Shown here in pieces: positions 40,424 through 52,059 of a stretch of DNA of 64,000 bases. The stretch is from Sphaerisporangium siamense (GTDB lineage: Bacteria > Actinomycetota > Actinomycetes > Streptosporangiales > Streptosporangiaceae). The stretch spans positions 2,480,001-2,544,000 of the forward strand of contig NZ_JACHND010000001.1 of assembly GCF_014205275.1 (NCBI RefSeq). The letters are read 5' to 3'. Below the pieces are notes generated by a model, which ran no database searches, was not told where the DNA came from, and saw only the letters and a program-made list of their open reading frames with translations. Every line of letters begins with the position of its first letter. Position 1 is the stretch's first letter. The translations under genes and the position numbers were made by a program.

Positions 40424-41872
40424 TCAGCGCAGCGTCGGGCGTTCGGCTTTGTAGAGCCAGGCGTTGAAGAGGTCGCCGAGGGGCTTGCCGGAGGTGGATT
40501 CGGCGAGCTTGATGAAGTCGGCGGTGGTGACGCTGCCGTACTTGTGCTGGGACGTCCAGGTGCGGATCAGGTCGAAGAAGGTCTTGTCGCCGATGCGGTC
40601 GCGCAGGACCTGGAGGGTCATGGCGCCGCGGATGTAGACCGAGGTGTTGAAGAGGTCGTGCCGCTGGGCGACGCCGGGCGGGTAGCGCCACATCGGGGAG
40701 TTCTTGGCGGCGTAGTAGTCCTCGAAGGTCTTGGCGGCGGTGGGGCCGCCGTTCTGCTCGGTCCACAGCCACTCGGCGTAGGTGGCGAAGCCCTCGTTGA
40801 GCCAGAGGTCCTTCCAGCGGGTGATGCTGAGGCTGTCGCCGAACCACTGGTGGGCCAGCTCGTGGGCGATGATGCTCTGGTCGGGGTCGAAGCCGCCGTA
40901 CATGGGCTTGGTCTGGTTCTCCAGGGCGTAGCCGGAGGAGAAGTCGTCGATCACGCCGCCGGTGGACGAGAAGGGGTACGGCCCGAAGACCGTGGACCAG
41001 TGGTCGGTGACCTTGGCGGAGGTGGTGTAGAGGAAGTCGAGCTGCCTGCGGAACTCCGGGTCGGTGGCGGCGTACACCGGGATGCCCGCGGCGGTCTTGC
41101 CGGTCTTGACGTCGAACCTGCCGAGGGTGATCGTCGCGAGGTAGGTGGCCATGGGGTGGGACTCGCGCCACGAGAAGGTGGTGGTCGGCCCGCCCTTGAC
41201 CGGGACGCCGCGGAGCTCGCCGTTGGCGATGACCGTGAGCCCCGTGGGGACGGTGACGTCGAAGTCGAACGTCGCCTTGTCGGCCGGGTGGTCGTTGCAC
41301 GGGAACCAGGTCTTGGCGCCGTTCGGCTCGCTGGTGACGAACGCGCCGTCCTTGGTGGGGATGAACCCGTAAGTTCCGAGGTTGGAGGAGTTGCGCACGG
41401 GGTCGGGTCTGCCGCCGTAGTCCACCGCGACCTGGAACGACGCCCCCTTCTTGATCGTCGTGACGGGCTTGACGGCCAGCTCGTCGCCCTCGCGGGCGAA
41501 CGTGGCCTGCCTGCCGTCGACGGTCACGCGGCGCACGGTGAAGCCGTGCAGGTCGAGGTTGAACCGCGTGAGCTCCTGGACGGCCTTGGCCGTGACGTTC
41601 GCCACGCCGGAGAGGTTCTTGGTGGGCGGGTCGTAGGCCAGTTTGAGTCCGTAGTGCGCGACGTCGTAGCCGCCGTTGCCGTCCTTGGGGAAGTCGGGGT
41701 CGCCGATGCCCGCCGCGCCGATCGTGTCGCCGGCCCCGGCGGCCTGCGTGCCGCTCGCGGCAGGGGCCGCCGAGGGCATCGTGGCGCCGTCGGAGGGCGC
41801 GCAGGCGCTCGCTCCGATCATGGCGGCGGACAGCACGGCCGTGGTGAGCCTCGTGGGCCGCTTGAGCTGCAT
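40424..41872 (-). CDS. M1-family zinc aminopeptidase, lipoprotein
   Basis: A 482-residue surface peptidase. A lipobox SACAP places the lipidated Cys at residue 24. The M1 zinc motif is HELAHQWFGD (His337, Glu338, His341) with the third ligand Glu360 in WLNEGFATYAEW. The exopeptidase motif is present as GYALEN (usual GAMEN). The length is short for the family (about 480 against 600-900) because the C-terminal helical domain is missing, as in the actinobacterial secreted group. The ATG at 41872 starts the signal peptide. It is the last gene of an apparent hppD-RDD-M1 operon. Confidence 0.9.
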   Translation of the reverse strand: MQLKRPTRLTTAVLSAAMIGASACAPSDGATMPSAAPAASGTQAAGAGDTIGAAGIGDPDFPKDGNGGYDVAHYGLKLAYDPPTKNLSGVANVTAKAVQELTRFNLDLHGFTVRRVTVDGRQATFAREGDELAVKPVTTIKKGASFQVAVDYGGRPDPVRNSSNLGTYGFIPTKDGAFVTSEPNGAKTWFPCNDHPADKATFDFDVTVPTGLTVIANGELRGVPVKGGPTTTFSWRESHPMATYLATITLGRFDVKTGKTAAGIPVYAATDPEFRRQLDFLYTTSAKVTDHWSTVFGPYPFSSTGGVIDDFSSGYALENQTKPMYGGFDPDQSIIAHELAHQWFGDSLSITRWKDLWLNEGFATYAEWLWTEQNGGPTAAKTFEDYYAAKNSPMWRYPPGVAQRHDLFNTSVYIRGAMTLQVLRDRIGDKTFFDLIRTWTSQHKYGSVTTADFIKLAESTSGKPLGDLFNAWLYKAERPTLR

Positions 41873-41904
41873 GTCCCGCAGCCTACGCGAGAAAGCGCAG
41901 GTCA

Positions 41905-42438
41905 TCAGGCATCTACGACGATGGTCGAGGCTGCTTTGTCATGTAAAGCATGCTTCTTTCCATCGAAGAGAATCCACAAAAGGTCCAGCAGACCGAGGCA
42001 ACACACCGCGCTGAAGATGCCGTACACCGCCTCGCGGACGGCGGCCTGTCCGGGGGTGACCGGTTCCTGGGTCGGGTCCTGGACGACGCGCAGGCGCATG
42101 AGTCTCTTGCCGAGGGTCTGCCCGTGCCAGAACGCGGTCAGCAGCCAGAAGTAGAGGAACCAGATCAGCGCGATCAGCAGCCCGTTGCGGGTGTGCACGG
42201 CGGCCAGGGCGCCGCGCGGGGTCCGCTCGATCGCGGTGGCGGAGAACGGCGAGGTCAGCACGCCCACGATGAGCAGATCCAGCACGCCGGCCACCAGGCG
42301 CCGCCACCGGCCGCCGAGCGGCGCCGCCCTGCGGCCGTAGGGCGGGTCGTCCCTGCCGTAACCGTAGGGCGGGGCGTGGCCGCCGTACGGTGGATCATCC
42401 GGTCCTCCGTACGGCGGCCCGGCCCCGGCTGCTTCCAT
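41905..42438 (-). CDS. RDD-family membrane protein
   Basis: A 177-residue protein. The N-terminal 40 residues are a Pro/Tyr/Gly-rich tail with repeated PPYG. RDD helices follow, with RRLVAGVLDLLIVGVL, GKRLMRLRVVQ and a final LLDLLWILFDGKKHALHDKA containing the conserved Lys/His near the end. The family includes transporters for Na+/H+ and unknown solutes. The last 60 bp are AT-rich for this genome. It lies 56 bp after the hppD stop and 32 bp before the M1 gene. Confidence 0.87.
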   Translation of the reverse strand: MEAAGAGPPYGGPDDPPYGGHAPPYGYGRDDPPYGRRAAPLGGRWRRLVAGVLDLLIVGVLTSPFSATAIERTPRGALAAVHTRNGLLIALIWFLYFWLLTAFWHGQTLGKRLMRLRVVQDPTQEPVTPGQAAVREAVYGIFSAVCCLGLLDLLWILFDGKKHALHDKAASTIVVDA

Positions 42439-42494
42439 GAGGCGGTGATCACCAGTGGGCGCTCACCGCAAAGCCGGGGCCGCGCAAAGTTCGA

Positions 42495-43622
<1,128 letters not shown>

Positions 43623-43698
43623 TTATGTGCAAGTGTTACTAATTTTGGTAGACAAGTTGCCTAGTCATGCACGGGTGGAATCGGTAATCCTGTACAGC

Positions 43699-44178
43699 AT
43701 GACAATCGACCCTTTGGACGTGCGCCTGATCTCCCTGTTCGCCGTGGAACCGCGCGTCGGCATCCTGGAGGCGTCGCGCAGGCTCGGCGTCGCCCGGGGC
43801 ACCGTCCAGGCCCGGCTCGACCGCATGGTCGAGAACGGCGTGATCAAGGGGTTCGGGCCGGACGTGGACCCGGCCGCGCTCGGCTACCACGTGACCGCCT
43901 TCGTCACCCTGCAGATCCGGCAGATCGCCGGGCACGACCCCGTGACCGGCCCGCTCGCCGGGATCCCCGAGGTGCTGGAGGTCCACACGATCACCGGCGG
44001 CGACGACCTGCTGTGCCGGGTGGTCGCGCGCAGCAACGCCGACCTGCAGCGCGTCATCGACCTGATCGTGGACGTCGACGGGGTGATGCGCACCTCCTCG
44101 GTGATCGCGCTCGACACGCCGGTGCCGTACCGCGTGCTGCCCCTGGTCGCCGACACGCCCCGGCACCACGTGCCGTAG
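43699..44178 (+). CDS. Lrp/AsnC-family regulator of hppD
   Basis: A 159-residue regulator. The N-terminal winged helix (LDVRLISLFAVEPRVGILEA, LGVARGTVQARLDRMVENG) occupies about 5-55. The ligand-binding ACT-like RAM domain (about 65-145) includes VLEVHTITGGDDLLCRVVAR. It diverges from hppD across 103 AT-rich bp (43596-43698), where its binding site is likely; I see only imperfect inverted repeats there. Known relatives sense aromatic or branched amino acids and control tyrosine breakdown. Confidence 0.92.
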   Translation: MTIDPLDVRLISLFAVEPRVGILEASRRLGVARGTVQARLDRMVENGVIKGFGPDVDPAALGYHVTAFVTLQIRQIAGHDPVTGPLAGIPEVLEVHTITGGDDLLCRVVARSNADLQRVIDLIVDVDGVMRTSSVIALDTPVPYRVLPLVADTPRHHVP

Positions 44179-44395
44179 CCGCTTTCCTGGCCGAAACCTG
44201 ACATCGGGCAGGCGCGCGGCGTACCCGCCACGGGTAACCGCGCGCGTCCCCGTGACCGGAGGGCCGGGAATCGGCGAACCTGTTCATGCGCGGATCGGCC
44301 GGTCACTCGACGCGCGCGAAACCCGCCTCTATGGTTTATCGTGGACGATCCGCCCAGGTGACGGGGGTTCCCGGGCGGTAGATCGGGGGTACGCC

Positions 44396-46540
44396 GTGCG
44401 GGACGCAGAGAAGAAGCGCCGGCCGAGGCGCCGTCTTCTCCACCGATTCCTCGTCGCCGGTGGCATCGTGATCCTCGGGATCGCCGGGATCCTCGCGCTC
44501 GCGTGGTTCCTGACGCCGATCCCGGACACGACCCAGAAGCTCGCGACCGCCCAGGGCTCCGTCTACTACTACCGGGACGGCAAGACCGTCCTCACACGGC
44601 AGGGCGTCAACCGCAAGATCGTCCCGCTCGACAAGGTGCCGACCGTGGTGCGCGACGCGGTCATCGCCATAGAGAACCGGACTTTTTACCAGGACCGCGG
44701 GGTGTCCCTCCAGGGCACGGCCCGCGCGATGTGGTCCACCTTCACCGGCAACCAGGTGCAGGGCGGCTCGACCATCACCCAGCAGCTCGTGCGCAACTAC
44801 TACAGCGGCCTGAGCCAGGAGCGCTCGGCCGTGCGCAAGCTCAAAGAGATCATGATCTCGCTGAAGGTGGACCAGTCGAAGTCCAAGTCCTGGGTGCTGG
44901 AGCAGTACCTCAACACGATCTACTTCGGCCGGGGCGCCTACGGCGTCCAGGCCGCCGCCCAGGCGTACTTCGGCAAGGACGTCGACAAGCTCACCGCCTC
45001 CCAGGGCGCCTACCTCGCGGCGGTGATCCAGCAGCCGTCCCGGTTCGCCTACCCCAAGGGCGCCGACCTGGAGGCCGCGCAGGCCCGGTGGCGCACGGTG
45101 GTCGACGCCATGGTGACGACCAAGGCGATCACGCCCGAGCAGGCCGCCGGCATGACGTTCCCGGCGTTCGCCAAGCAGAAGCGCCCGTCCTCGGCCACCG
45201 GTCAGAAGGCGTACATCCTCGCCCAGGTCGAGGCGGAGCTGAACCGGCGCGGCTACTCCGACGAGGACGTCCAGCAGGGCGGGCTCAAGATCACGACCAC
45301 CTTCGACAAGAAGCTCATGGCCGCCGCCCGGCGCGCCGTCACAGAAACCCTGCCCGAGGACACCTCCGGCAAGGTGCGCACCGGCCTGGCCGCCGTGGAC
45401 CCGTCCACCGGCGAGGTCGTCGCCTTCTACGGCGGCAAGGACCCCGACAACCAGTACGACAACGCCTTCTCGGCGAAGGTGCAGGCCGGGTCCACCTTCA
45501 AGCCGTACACCCTCGCCGCCGCGCTGGACGACGGCCTCGGGCTCGACACCCGGGTGGAGGGCAACTCGCCGATCCGCGTCGCCTCCGCCAAGGACCCGAT
45601 CCCCAACTCCGGCGGCGCCTCCTACGGCGCGGCCATCGACCTTGTCGAGGCCACCCGCAACTCGGTGAACACCGCCTTCGTGGACCTGGCCCAGAAGGTC
45701 GGGCTGAGCAAGGTCGCCGAGGCGGCCGAGGCCGCGGGCATCCCCGCCGCGCAACTCGCCAGGCAGAAGGACTTCCCGACCTTCCCGCTCGGCACCTCCT
45801 CGGTCAGCGCCGTCCAGCAGGCGTCCGGGTTCGCCACGTTCGCGGCCGGCGGCCTGCACCGCGAGGCGCACGTCGTCCGCGCGATCGTGGACGCCAAGGG
45901 GCAGACACGCAAGTTCACCGCCAAGCCCGAGCGTGCCTACGCCGAGCAGACGGCGGCCGACGCGACGTACGCCATGCGGCAGGTGGTCGAGGGCGGCACG
46001 GGCACCGCCGCCCGGCTGTACGACCGTCCCGCCGCCGGGAAGACCGGGACGAGCGATTCGTCGAGCTCCGTCTGGTTCGTCGGCTACACCCCGCAGCTTT
46101 CCGCGGCGGTCAACATGTTCCGTGACGACAACAAGACCGTCAGCGTCCCGGGGTACGGCGCGCTGTTCGGCGGCTCGCTGCCGACGCAGGTGTGGCGGGC
46201 GTTCATGTCCGAGGCCATGTCCGGGAAGCCGGTCAAGGAGTTCCCCGCCTCGTCCTACGAGGAGGGGGACGACTGGTACGGCGGCTGGCGCGACAACGGC
46301 TGGAGCGGGGCCGACGAGCCCCAGGACGACCGCTGGGGCGGCGACCGCGAGCCGCGGGACCGCGACCCGCAGGGCACCCCGCCGGCCACCGGCCCGGACC
46401 GTCGCCCGGAGGACCAGGGCCCGACCTCCCCGCCGCAGGACCAGAACCCGCCGCCCCAGACGCCCGGCCCCGACGACCCGGACGGCCAGATCGCGCCCCC
46501 GGGCGACGACCCGCTCCAGACCCCGATCCCGCCCGGCTGA
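44396..46540 (+). CDS. class A penicillin-binding protein (transglycosylase-transpeptidase)
   Basis: A 714-residue bifunctional peptidoglycan synthase. A basic N-terminus is followed by one membrane helix (18-40). The transglycosylase domain (about 60-240) has the catalytic Glu93 in AIENRTFYQDRG and GGSTITQQLVRNYY. The transpeptidase domain (about 325-600) has SXXK as STFK (366-369), SVN (423-425) and KTGT (549-552). A disordered Pro/Asp/Gln-rich tail from about 620 is typical of actinobacterial PonA proteins. The GTG at 44396 was chosen because GGGGG lies 6 bases upstream. It faces the DUF255 gene convergently. Confidence 0.93.
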   Translation: MRDAEKKRRPRRRLLHRFLVAGGIVILGIAGILALAWFLTPIPDTTQKLATAQGSVYYYRDGKTVLTRQGVNRKIVPLDKVPTVVRDAVIAIENRTFYQDRGVSLQGTARAMWSTFTGNQVQGGSTITQQLVRNYYSGLSQERSAVRKLKEIMISLKVDQSKSKSWVLEQYLNTIYFGRGAYGVQAAAQAYFGKDVDKLTASQGAYLAAVIQQPSRFAYPKGADLEAAQARWRTVVDAMVTTKAITPEQAAGMTFPAFAKQKRPSSATGQKAYILAQVEAELNRRGYSDEDVQQGGLKITTTFDKKLMAAARRAVTETLPEDTSGKVRTGLAAVDPSTGEVVAFYGGKDPDNQYDNAFSAKVQAGSTFKPYTLAAALDDGLGLDTRVEGNSPIRVASAKDPIPNSGGASYGAAIDLVEATRNSVNTAFVDLAQKVGLSKVAEAAEAAGIPAAQLARQKDFPTFPLGTSSVSAVQQASGFATFAAGGLHREAHVVRAIVDAKGQTRKFTAKPERAYAEQTAADATYAMRQVVEGGTGTAARLYDRPAAGKTGTSDSSSSVWFVGYTPQLSAAVNMFRDDNKTVSVPGYGALFGGSLPTQVWRAFMSEAMSGKPVKEFPASSYEEGDDWYGGWRDNGWSGADEPQDDRWGGDREPRDRDPQGTPPATGPDRRPEDQGPTSPPQDQNPPPQTPGPDDPDGQIAPPGDDPLQTPIPPG

Positions 46541-46644
46541 GCACGGCCGCGCCGGGCAGCGCAGCCGCGTCCGCCGTAGCGTGGTCGGCTGTGACTGAGC
46601 GCGGCCGGGGATCGGACGGCCCGCGCGGCCGGATCCGCGTCCGG

Positions 46645-48627
46645 CTAGGACGGCCTCGGCAGGCCGCGCAGTTCGTGGAGCTCGCGGGTGAGGTCGCCGG
46701 GTGAGGTGACCGGCAGGCGGCAGGTGAAGTCGCGGCAGACGTAGGCCGCGGGCTCCCCGCCCACCAGGCCGCGCCCGCGCATCAGCGGCACGTCGCCGTC
46801 GCCCAGGGCGATCACCGTGCCGGGGACGCCCGCCATGAGCGCCGCCCGGTGCAGCGCGGCCGTCCTCCGGTCGCCCACCGGCCCGCTGATGGCGACCTCG
46901 GGCGGTCCGGTCAGCGCGGCCTCGGCCACGGCCAGGCCCCACCCGGCGAACCGGGCGTGCCGCTCGGCCAGCGCCGAGATCGCGCCGAGCGCGGCCAGGG
47001 CCGCCTCCCGGTGGCGGGCGGAGCCGGTGAGCGCGCCGTAGGACAGCAGGGCCCCGGCGGCGGCGGACCGGCCGGACGGGGTCGCGTTGTCGGTCGGGTC
47101 GGCGGGGCGCTGGAACAGCCGCTCGCCGTCGTCGGGGGTGTCGAAGAAGCCGCCCTCGCCGTCGGGGAAGTGGTCCAGGACGGTGTCCAGCAGCGCGCCC
47201 GCCCGCTCGAACCACCGCGACTCGCCCGTGATCCCGTAGAGCGCGAGGAACCCCTCCGCGACGTCCGCGTAGTCCTCCAGCACGCCCGCGTTGGCGCCCG
47301 CGCGGCCGTCCCGCGAGGTGCGGGTCAGGCGGGAGCCGTCGATGTGCACGCGGTCGATCAGCTCGGCGGCCCCGCGGGCGGCGTCCACGAGGTCCGGGCG
47401 GCCGAACAGCGCGCCGGCCTCGGCGAGCGCGGCGACGGCCAGCCCGTTCCAGGCCGCCACCACCTTGTCGTCCCGCCCCGGCCGCACCCGGGCGGCGCGC
47501 GCCGCCAGCAGCTCGGCGCGCACCTCGTCGAGAAGGGCCTGGTCGTCGGGGTCGGACAGCAGGCGCAGCACCGAGCTGCCGTGCTCGAAGGTGCCCTCAG
47601 GGGTCACGCCGAACACCGACGCGGCCCACGCGCCGCGCTCCTCGCCGAGGACCTCGCGGAGCTGCCCGGGCGTCCAGACGTAGAACCTGCCCTCCACGCC
47701 CTCGCTGTCGGCGTCCAGCGCGGAGGCGAAGCCCCCCTCGGGGGTGCGCATCTCGCGCAACAACCAGTCCGCGGTCTCCAGCGCCACGCGCCGCGCCAGG
47801 GGCGAGCCGTCCGCGCGCCACCAGTGGGCGTACACCCGCAGCAGCAGCGCGTTGTCGTACAGCATCTTCTCGAAGTGCGGGACGATCCAGGCGGCGTCGA
47901 CGCTGTAGCGGGCGAAACCGCCGCCGAGCTGGTCGTAGATGCCGCCCCTGGCCATGGCCTCCAGGGTCTCGGCCGCCATGCGCACGGCCTCGGGGGTGCC
48001 GTGGCGCAGCAGGAACTCCAGCACCATGGACGGCGGGAACTTGGGCGCCCCGCCGAAACCGCCTCTGGCCTGGTCGAAGTTCCGCGCGAGGTCGCGGACG
48101 GCCGCCCGGGTGACCTCGCGGCCGGGCGCGGGCCCGGACGGCACGGCGCCACCTCCGGACAGGGCCTCGACGACCTTCGACCCCTGGGCGAGCACGGCGT
48201 CGCGCTCGTGCGTCCACGCCTCGGACACGCCCGCGAGCAGCCGCTGGAAGTGCGGCCGGGGGAAGTAGGTGCCCGCGAAGAACGGCTCTCCGCCGGGGGT
48301 GGCGAACACCGTCATCGGCCAGCCGCCCTGGCCGGTCATGGCCGTGGTGGCGCTCATGTAGACCGCGTCCACGTCGGGACGCTCCTCGCGGTCCACCTTC
48401 ACGTTGACGAAGAGCTCGTTCATCATGCGGGCCGTCTCGGCGTCCTCGAACGACTCGTGCGCCATGACATGGCACCAATGGCAGGCCGAGTACCCGATCG
48501 ACACCAGCAGCGGCACGTCCCGGCGGCGGGCCTCGGCGAAAGCCTCTTCGCCCCAAGGAAACCAGTTGACCGGATTGTCCGCGTGTTGCAGCAGGTACGG
48601 GCTCGTCGCGTCCTTCAACCGGTTCAT
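46645..48627 (-). CDS. DUF255 thioredoxin-like protein (YyaL/SPATA20 family)
   Basis: A 660-residue protein with an N-terminal thioredoxin-like domain: [20 protein letters not shown] start and redox motif [12 protein letters not shown] near residue 50, as in all members. A long (alpha/alpha) six-barrel region follows, related to N-acylglucosamine 2-epimerases, with [17 protein letters not shown]. The family is widespread, often called YyaL, and its substrate is unresolved. GGGGGAGG lies 4 bases before the ATG at 48627. The gene is 105 bp from the penicillin-binding protein stop codon. Confidence 0.93.
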   Translation of the reverse strand: MNRLKDATSPYLLQHADNPVNWFPWGEEAFAEARRRDVPLLVSIGYSACHWCHVMAHESFEDAETARMMNELFVNVKVDREERPDVDAVYMSATTAMTGQGGWPMTVFATPGGEPFFAGTYFPRPHFQRLLAGVSEAWTHERDAVLAQGSKVVEALSGGGAVPSGPAPGREVTRAAVRDLARNFDQARGGFGGAPKFPPSMVLEFLLRHGTPEAVRMAAETLEAMARGGIYDQLGGGFARYSVDAAWIVPHFEKMLYDNALLLRVYAHWWRADGSPLARRVALETADWLLREMRTPEGGFASALDADSEGVEGRFYVWTPGQLREVLGEERGAWAASVFGVTPEGTFEHGSSVLRLLSDPDDQALLDEVRAELLAARAARVRPGRDDKVVAAWNGLAVAALAEAGALFGRPDLVDAARGAAELIDRVHIDGSRLTRTSRDGRAGANAGVLEDYADVAEGFLALYGITGESRWFERAGALLDTVLDHFPDGEGGFFDTPDDGERLFQRPADPTDNATPSGRSAAAGALLSYGALTGSARHREAALAALGAISALAERHARFAGWGLAVAEAALTGPPEVAISGPVGDRRTAALHRAALMAGVPGTVIALGDGDVPLMRGRGLVGGEPAAYVCRDFTCRLPVTSPGDLTRELHELRGLPRPS

Positions 48628-48847
48628 GGGACCTCCCCCGCCCGCGCGCGTCTCGCGCCTCGTTCCCACCCTAGCCGCAGCTCGCGGCGGTGATCCCCGG
48701 CGCTTTCCCGAGAAGTGCGGATATTCGCGGTACCGGAGTGAATGGCCGGACGAGGCCGTCATGCTTCCCCGATCGGCGATCAGGGTTTACTTTCCAGGGA
48801 GTAATTGCTCGGGGGACCTCATATCGCCGGTTTCTAGGAGAAGCTGT

Positions 48848-50407
48848 ATGCGAAACACCCTCCGCAGAGGGCTAGGCGTCGCGACCGCGGCCGTCGGCCT
48901 CATGCTCCCGTTAGCCGTGGCCGGACCGGCCGCCGCTGACCCCGACCTCGCGGGCCTCGCCCGCACGGTCACCGCGCCGGGAGTGGAGAAGCACCTGCGG
49001 AAACTGCAGCAGATAGCCACCGCCAACAACGGGACCCGCGCCGCGGGCACGCCCGGCCACGCCGCCTCCCGCGACTACGTCGCCGGAGTGCTCAAGAAGG
49101 CCGGATACAAGGTGACCGTCCAGGCGTTCCCCTTCGACTTCTTCATGGAGCTGTCCACCGCCGCGCTCCAGCGGGTCTCCCCGGACCCGCGCACGTTCAC
49201 GCCGACCCCGCCCGACAACGGCTCGCTCGGCGAGTTCGCGACCATGACCTACTCCAGCTCCGGCGACGTCACCGCGCCTCTGCAGAAGGTCGACCTGCTC
49301 CTGCCGCCCGGGCCCACGCCCAGCTCCTCCACCTCCGGCTGCGAGGCCGCCGACTTCGCCGGATTCACCCCCGGCAACATCGCCCTGCTCCAGCGCGGCA
49401 GCTGCGACTACCGGGTCAAGGCCCTGAACGCCCAGGCGGCGGGCGCGCGCGGCGTGATCATCTTCAACGAGGGGCAGCCCGGCCGCACCGAGACCAACCG
49501 CGGCACGCTGCTCGGCGTGGGCGTGACCATCCCCGTCGTCGGCGCGAGCTTCGCCACCGGCGAGGAGCTGGCCCGCCCCGCCTCGTCCGTCGTGCGCCTC
49601 AGGACCGAGACCGTCAGCGAGGCCCGCACCACGCACAACGTGATCGCCGACTCCCGCTGGGGCGACCCGAACAAGGTGGTCCAGCTCGGCGCGCACCTGG
49701 ACAGCATGCTCGCCGGGCCCGGCATCAACGACAACGGGTCGGGCAGCGCGGCGATCCTCGAGGTGGCCGAGAAACTGGCCAAGGTGCCGTTCCGGAACAA
49801 GCTGCGGTTCTCCTTCTGGAGCGCCGAGGAGCTCGGCCTGCTCGGCTCGGAGTACTACGTGGCCAACCTCTCCGCCGCGGACAAGGCCAAGACCAAGCTG
49901 TACCTGAACTTCGACATGGTCGGCTCGCCGAACTACGCGCTCAAGATCTACGACGGTGACGACTCCGACGCCACCGGCGCTCCGGCGGGCCCGCCCGGAT
50001 CCGACGAGATCGAGAAGCTCTTCGCGAAGTACTTCGACACCCTGCGCCAGGGCCACGTCGGCACCGACTTCGACGGCCGCTCCGACTACGGGCCGTTCAT
50101 CGACGCCGGAATCCCGGCGGGCGGTCTGTTCACCGGCGCCGAGGGCGTCAAGACGCCCGCGGAGCAGGCGCTGTTCGGCGGGACGGCGGGCGTCGCCTAC
50201 GACTCCTGCTACCACCAGGCGTGCGACGACATCAACAACATCAACGGCAAGGCGCTCGCGCTGAACACCGGGGCCATCGCCACCGCGGCCCTGATCTACG
50301 GCTTCGGCCGCGACCTGCCGGGTCCGGACACCCGGCCCGCGACGGTGACGGCGCGCACCGCCGCGCCGGCCGCCCACGACGACCACACAGGGGCGTCGAG
50401 CAGGTGA
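48848..50407 (+). CDS. secreted M28 zinc aminopeptidase with PA domain, copy 1 (TTA codon)
   Basis: A 519-residue preprotein. A Sec-type signal peptide ends near PAAA-DPD (about residue 33). A PA (protease-associated) domain sits at about 130-255 (LLQRGSCDYRVKALNAQAAG, ARGVIIFNEGQPG). The M28 catalytic domain follows with zinc ligands in GAHLD, INDNGSGSA, SAEELG (catalytic Glu), FDMVG and CYHQACDD. It resembles the Streptomyces aminopeptidase S group and should release N-terminal residues from peptides. Codon 22 (48911-48913) is TTA. AGGAGA precedes the ATG at 48848. A paralogue follows 94 bp downstream. Confidence 0.93.
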   Translation: MRNTLRRGLGVATAAVGLMLPLAVAGPAAADPDLAGLARTVTAPGVEKHLRKLQQIATANNGTRAAGTPGHAASRDYVAGVLKKAGYKVTVQAFPFDFFMELSTAALQRVSPDPRTFTPTPPDNGSLGEFATMTYSSSGDVTAPLQKVDLLLPPGPTPSSSTSGCEAADFAGFTPGNIALLQRGSCDYRVKALNAQAAGARGVIIFNEGQPGRTETNRGTLLGVGVTIPVVGASFATGEELARPASSVVRLRTETVSEARTTHNVIADSRWGDPNKVVQLGAHLDSMLAGPGINDNGSGSAAILEVAEKLAKVPFRNKLRFSFWSAEELGLLGSEYYVANLSAADKAKTKLYLNFDMVGSPNYALKIYDGDDSDATGAPAGPPGSDEIEKLFAKYFDTLRQGHVGTDFDGRSDYGPFIDAGIPAGGLFTGAEGVKTPAEQALFGGTAGVAYDSCYHQACDDINNINGKALALNTGAIATAALIYGFGRDLPGPDTRPATVTARTAAPAAHDDHTGASSR

Positions 50408-50413
50408 TCCAGG

Positions 50414-50448
50414 TGGCCGGGCGCACGCGGGGGGCGGGCGCCCGGCCA
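50414..50448 (+). terminator. hairpin after M28 copy 1
   Basis: TGGCCGGGCGC pairs with GCGCCCGGCCA, 6 bp after the stop codon. The hairpin is almost identical to that after copy 2. Confidence 0.7.
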
Positions 50449-50501
50449 TCTCACGCACGGATCACCGGCACCTCCCATCGCCGGTTCCCAGGAGAAGCCG
50501 C

Positions 50502-52055
50502 ATGAGAATCACCCCCCGAAGAGGGATCGGCGTCGCGGCGGCGACCGCGGCCCTCGTCATCCCCCTGGCGACGGCCGCCCCGGCCGCCGCGGACCCCGGC
50601 CTCGCCGCCCTCGCCCGCACGGTCACCGTGCGGGGAGTGGAGAACCACCTGCGTCACCTGCAGCGGATCGCCGACGCCGGCCACGGCACCCGCGCCGCGG
50701 GCACCCCCGGCTACACCGCGTCCCGCGACTACGTCGCCGGCGTGCTGCGGAAGGCCGGGTACACCGTGACGCTCCAGGAGTTCCCGCGCTTCTTCACCAC
50801 GGAGCTGTCCACCGCCGTGCTCCAGCGGGTCTCCCCGGACCCGCGCACGTTCACCCCGACCCCGCCCCGCGGCGGCTCGCTCGGCGAGTTCGCGACGATG
50901 GCGTACTCCGGCTCGGGCGACGTCACCGCGCCGCTGCGGGCGGTCGACCTGGTGCTCCCGCCGGGGCCGGCGCCCAACACCTCGACGTCCGGCTGCGAGG
51001 CGGCCGACTTCGCCGGGTTCACCGCCGGCGACCTCGCCCTCGTCCAGCGCGGCACCTGCAACTACCGGGTCAAGGCGCTGAACGCCCAGGCGGCGGGCGC
51101 GCGCGGCGTGATCATCTTCAACGAGGGACAGCCCGGGCGCACCGGGACCGAGCGGTCCAGCCTGCTGGGCGTGGGCGTCGACATCCCGGTCGTGACCGCG
51201 AGCTTCGCCGCGGGCGAGGAACTGGCCCGCGCCGCCGCGCCGACGGTCCGGCTCCGCACCGATGTCGTCAGGGATTACGGCTCGTACAACGTGATCGCCG
51301 AGTCCCGCTTCGGCGACCCGGACAAGGTCGTCCAGTTCGGCGCCCACCTGGACGGCGTCGACGCCGGGCCCGGCGTCAACGACAACGGGTCGGGCAGCGC
51401 GGCGGTCCTGGAGGTCGCCGCCAGGCTCGGGAGGATCCCGACCAGGAACAGGCTGCGGTTCTCCTTCTGGGGCGCCGAGGAGTACGGCCTGGTCGGCTCC
51501 CAGCACTACGTGGCGAACCTGTCCGCCGAGGAGAAGGCCAGGATCAGGCTGTACCTGAACTTCGACATGGTGGGGTCGCCGAACTACGCGCTCAAGATCT
51601 ACGACGGTGACGACTCCGACGCCACCGGCGGGCCGGCGGGCCCACCCGGATCCGACGAGATCGAGAAGCTCTTCGAGAAGTACTTCGACACCCTGGGCCA
51701 GGGCCACGTCGGCACCGACCTCGACGCCCGCTCCGACCACGACTCCTTCGCCCAGGCCGGCATCCCGGTCGGAGGCCTGTTCACCGGGGCCGAGGAACTC
51801 AAGACCCCTGCCGAGCAGGCGCTGTTCGGCGGCACGGCGGGCGTCCCGTACGACTCCTGCTATCACGAGGCGTGCGACGACATCGACAACGTCAACGGCG
51901 AGGCGCTCGCGCTGAACACCGGGGCCATCGCCACCGCGGCCCTGGTCTACGGCTTCGCCCGCGACCTGCCCGGACCGGACACCCGGCCCGTGACGGTGGC
52001 GCGCACCCTCGCGCCGGCCGCCCACGACGACCACGCAGGGGCGCCGGCCAGGTGA
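50502..52055 (+). CDS. secreted M28 zinc aminopeptidase with PA domain, copy 2
   Basis: A 517-residue paralogue of the preceding gene. Signal peptide, PA domain and all zinc ligands (GAHLD, VNDNGSGSA, GAEEYG, FDMVG, CYHEACDD) are conserved. The strongest differences lie in the signal peptide and around residues 80-95 and 255-285, near the substrate pocket and PA-catalytic junction. It has no TTA codon at the place where copy 1 has one. The ribosome-binding region AGGAGAAGCCGC before the ATG is shared with copy 1, so the duplication included upstream sequence. The copies probably differ in regulation or specificity. Confidence 0.93.
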   Translation: MRITPRRGIGVAAATAALVIPLATAAPAAADPGLAALARTVTVRGVENHLRHLQRIADAGHGTRAAGTPGYTASRDYVAGVLRKAGYTVTLQEFPRFFTTELSTAVLQRVSPDPRTFTPTPPRGGSLGEFATMAYSGSGDVTAPLRAVDLVLPPGPAPNTSTSGCEAADFAGFTAGDLALVQRGTCNYRVKALNAQAAGARGVIIFNEGQPGRTGTERSSLLGVGVDIPVVTASFAAGEELARAAAPTVRLRTDVVRDYGSYNVIAESRFGDPDKVVQFGAHLDGVDAGPGVNDNGSGSAAVLEVAARLGRIPTRNRLRFSFWGAEEYGLVGSQHYVANLSAEEKARIRLYLNFDMVGSPNYALKIYDGDDSDATGGPAGPPGSDEIEKLFEKYFDTLGQGHVGTDLDARSDHDSFAQAGIPVGGLFTGAEELKTPAEQALFGGTAGVPYDSCYHEACDDIDNVNGEALALNTGAIATAALVYGFARDLPGPDTRPVTVARTLAPAAHDDHAGAPAR

Positions 52056-52059
52056 GACC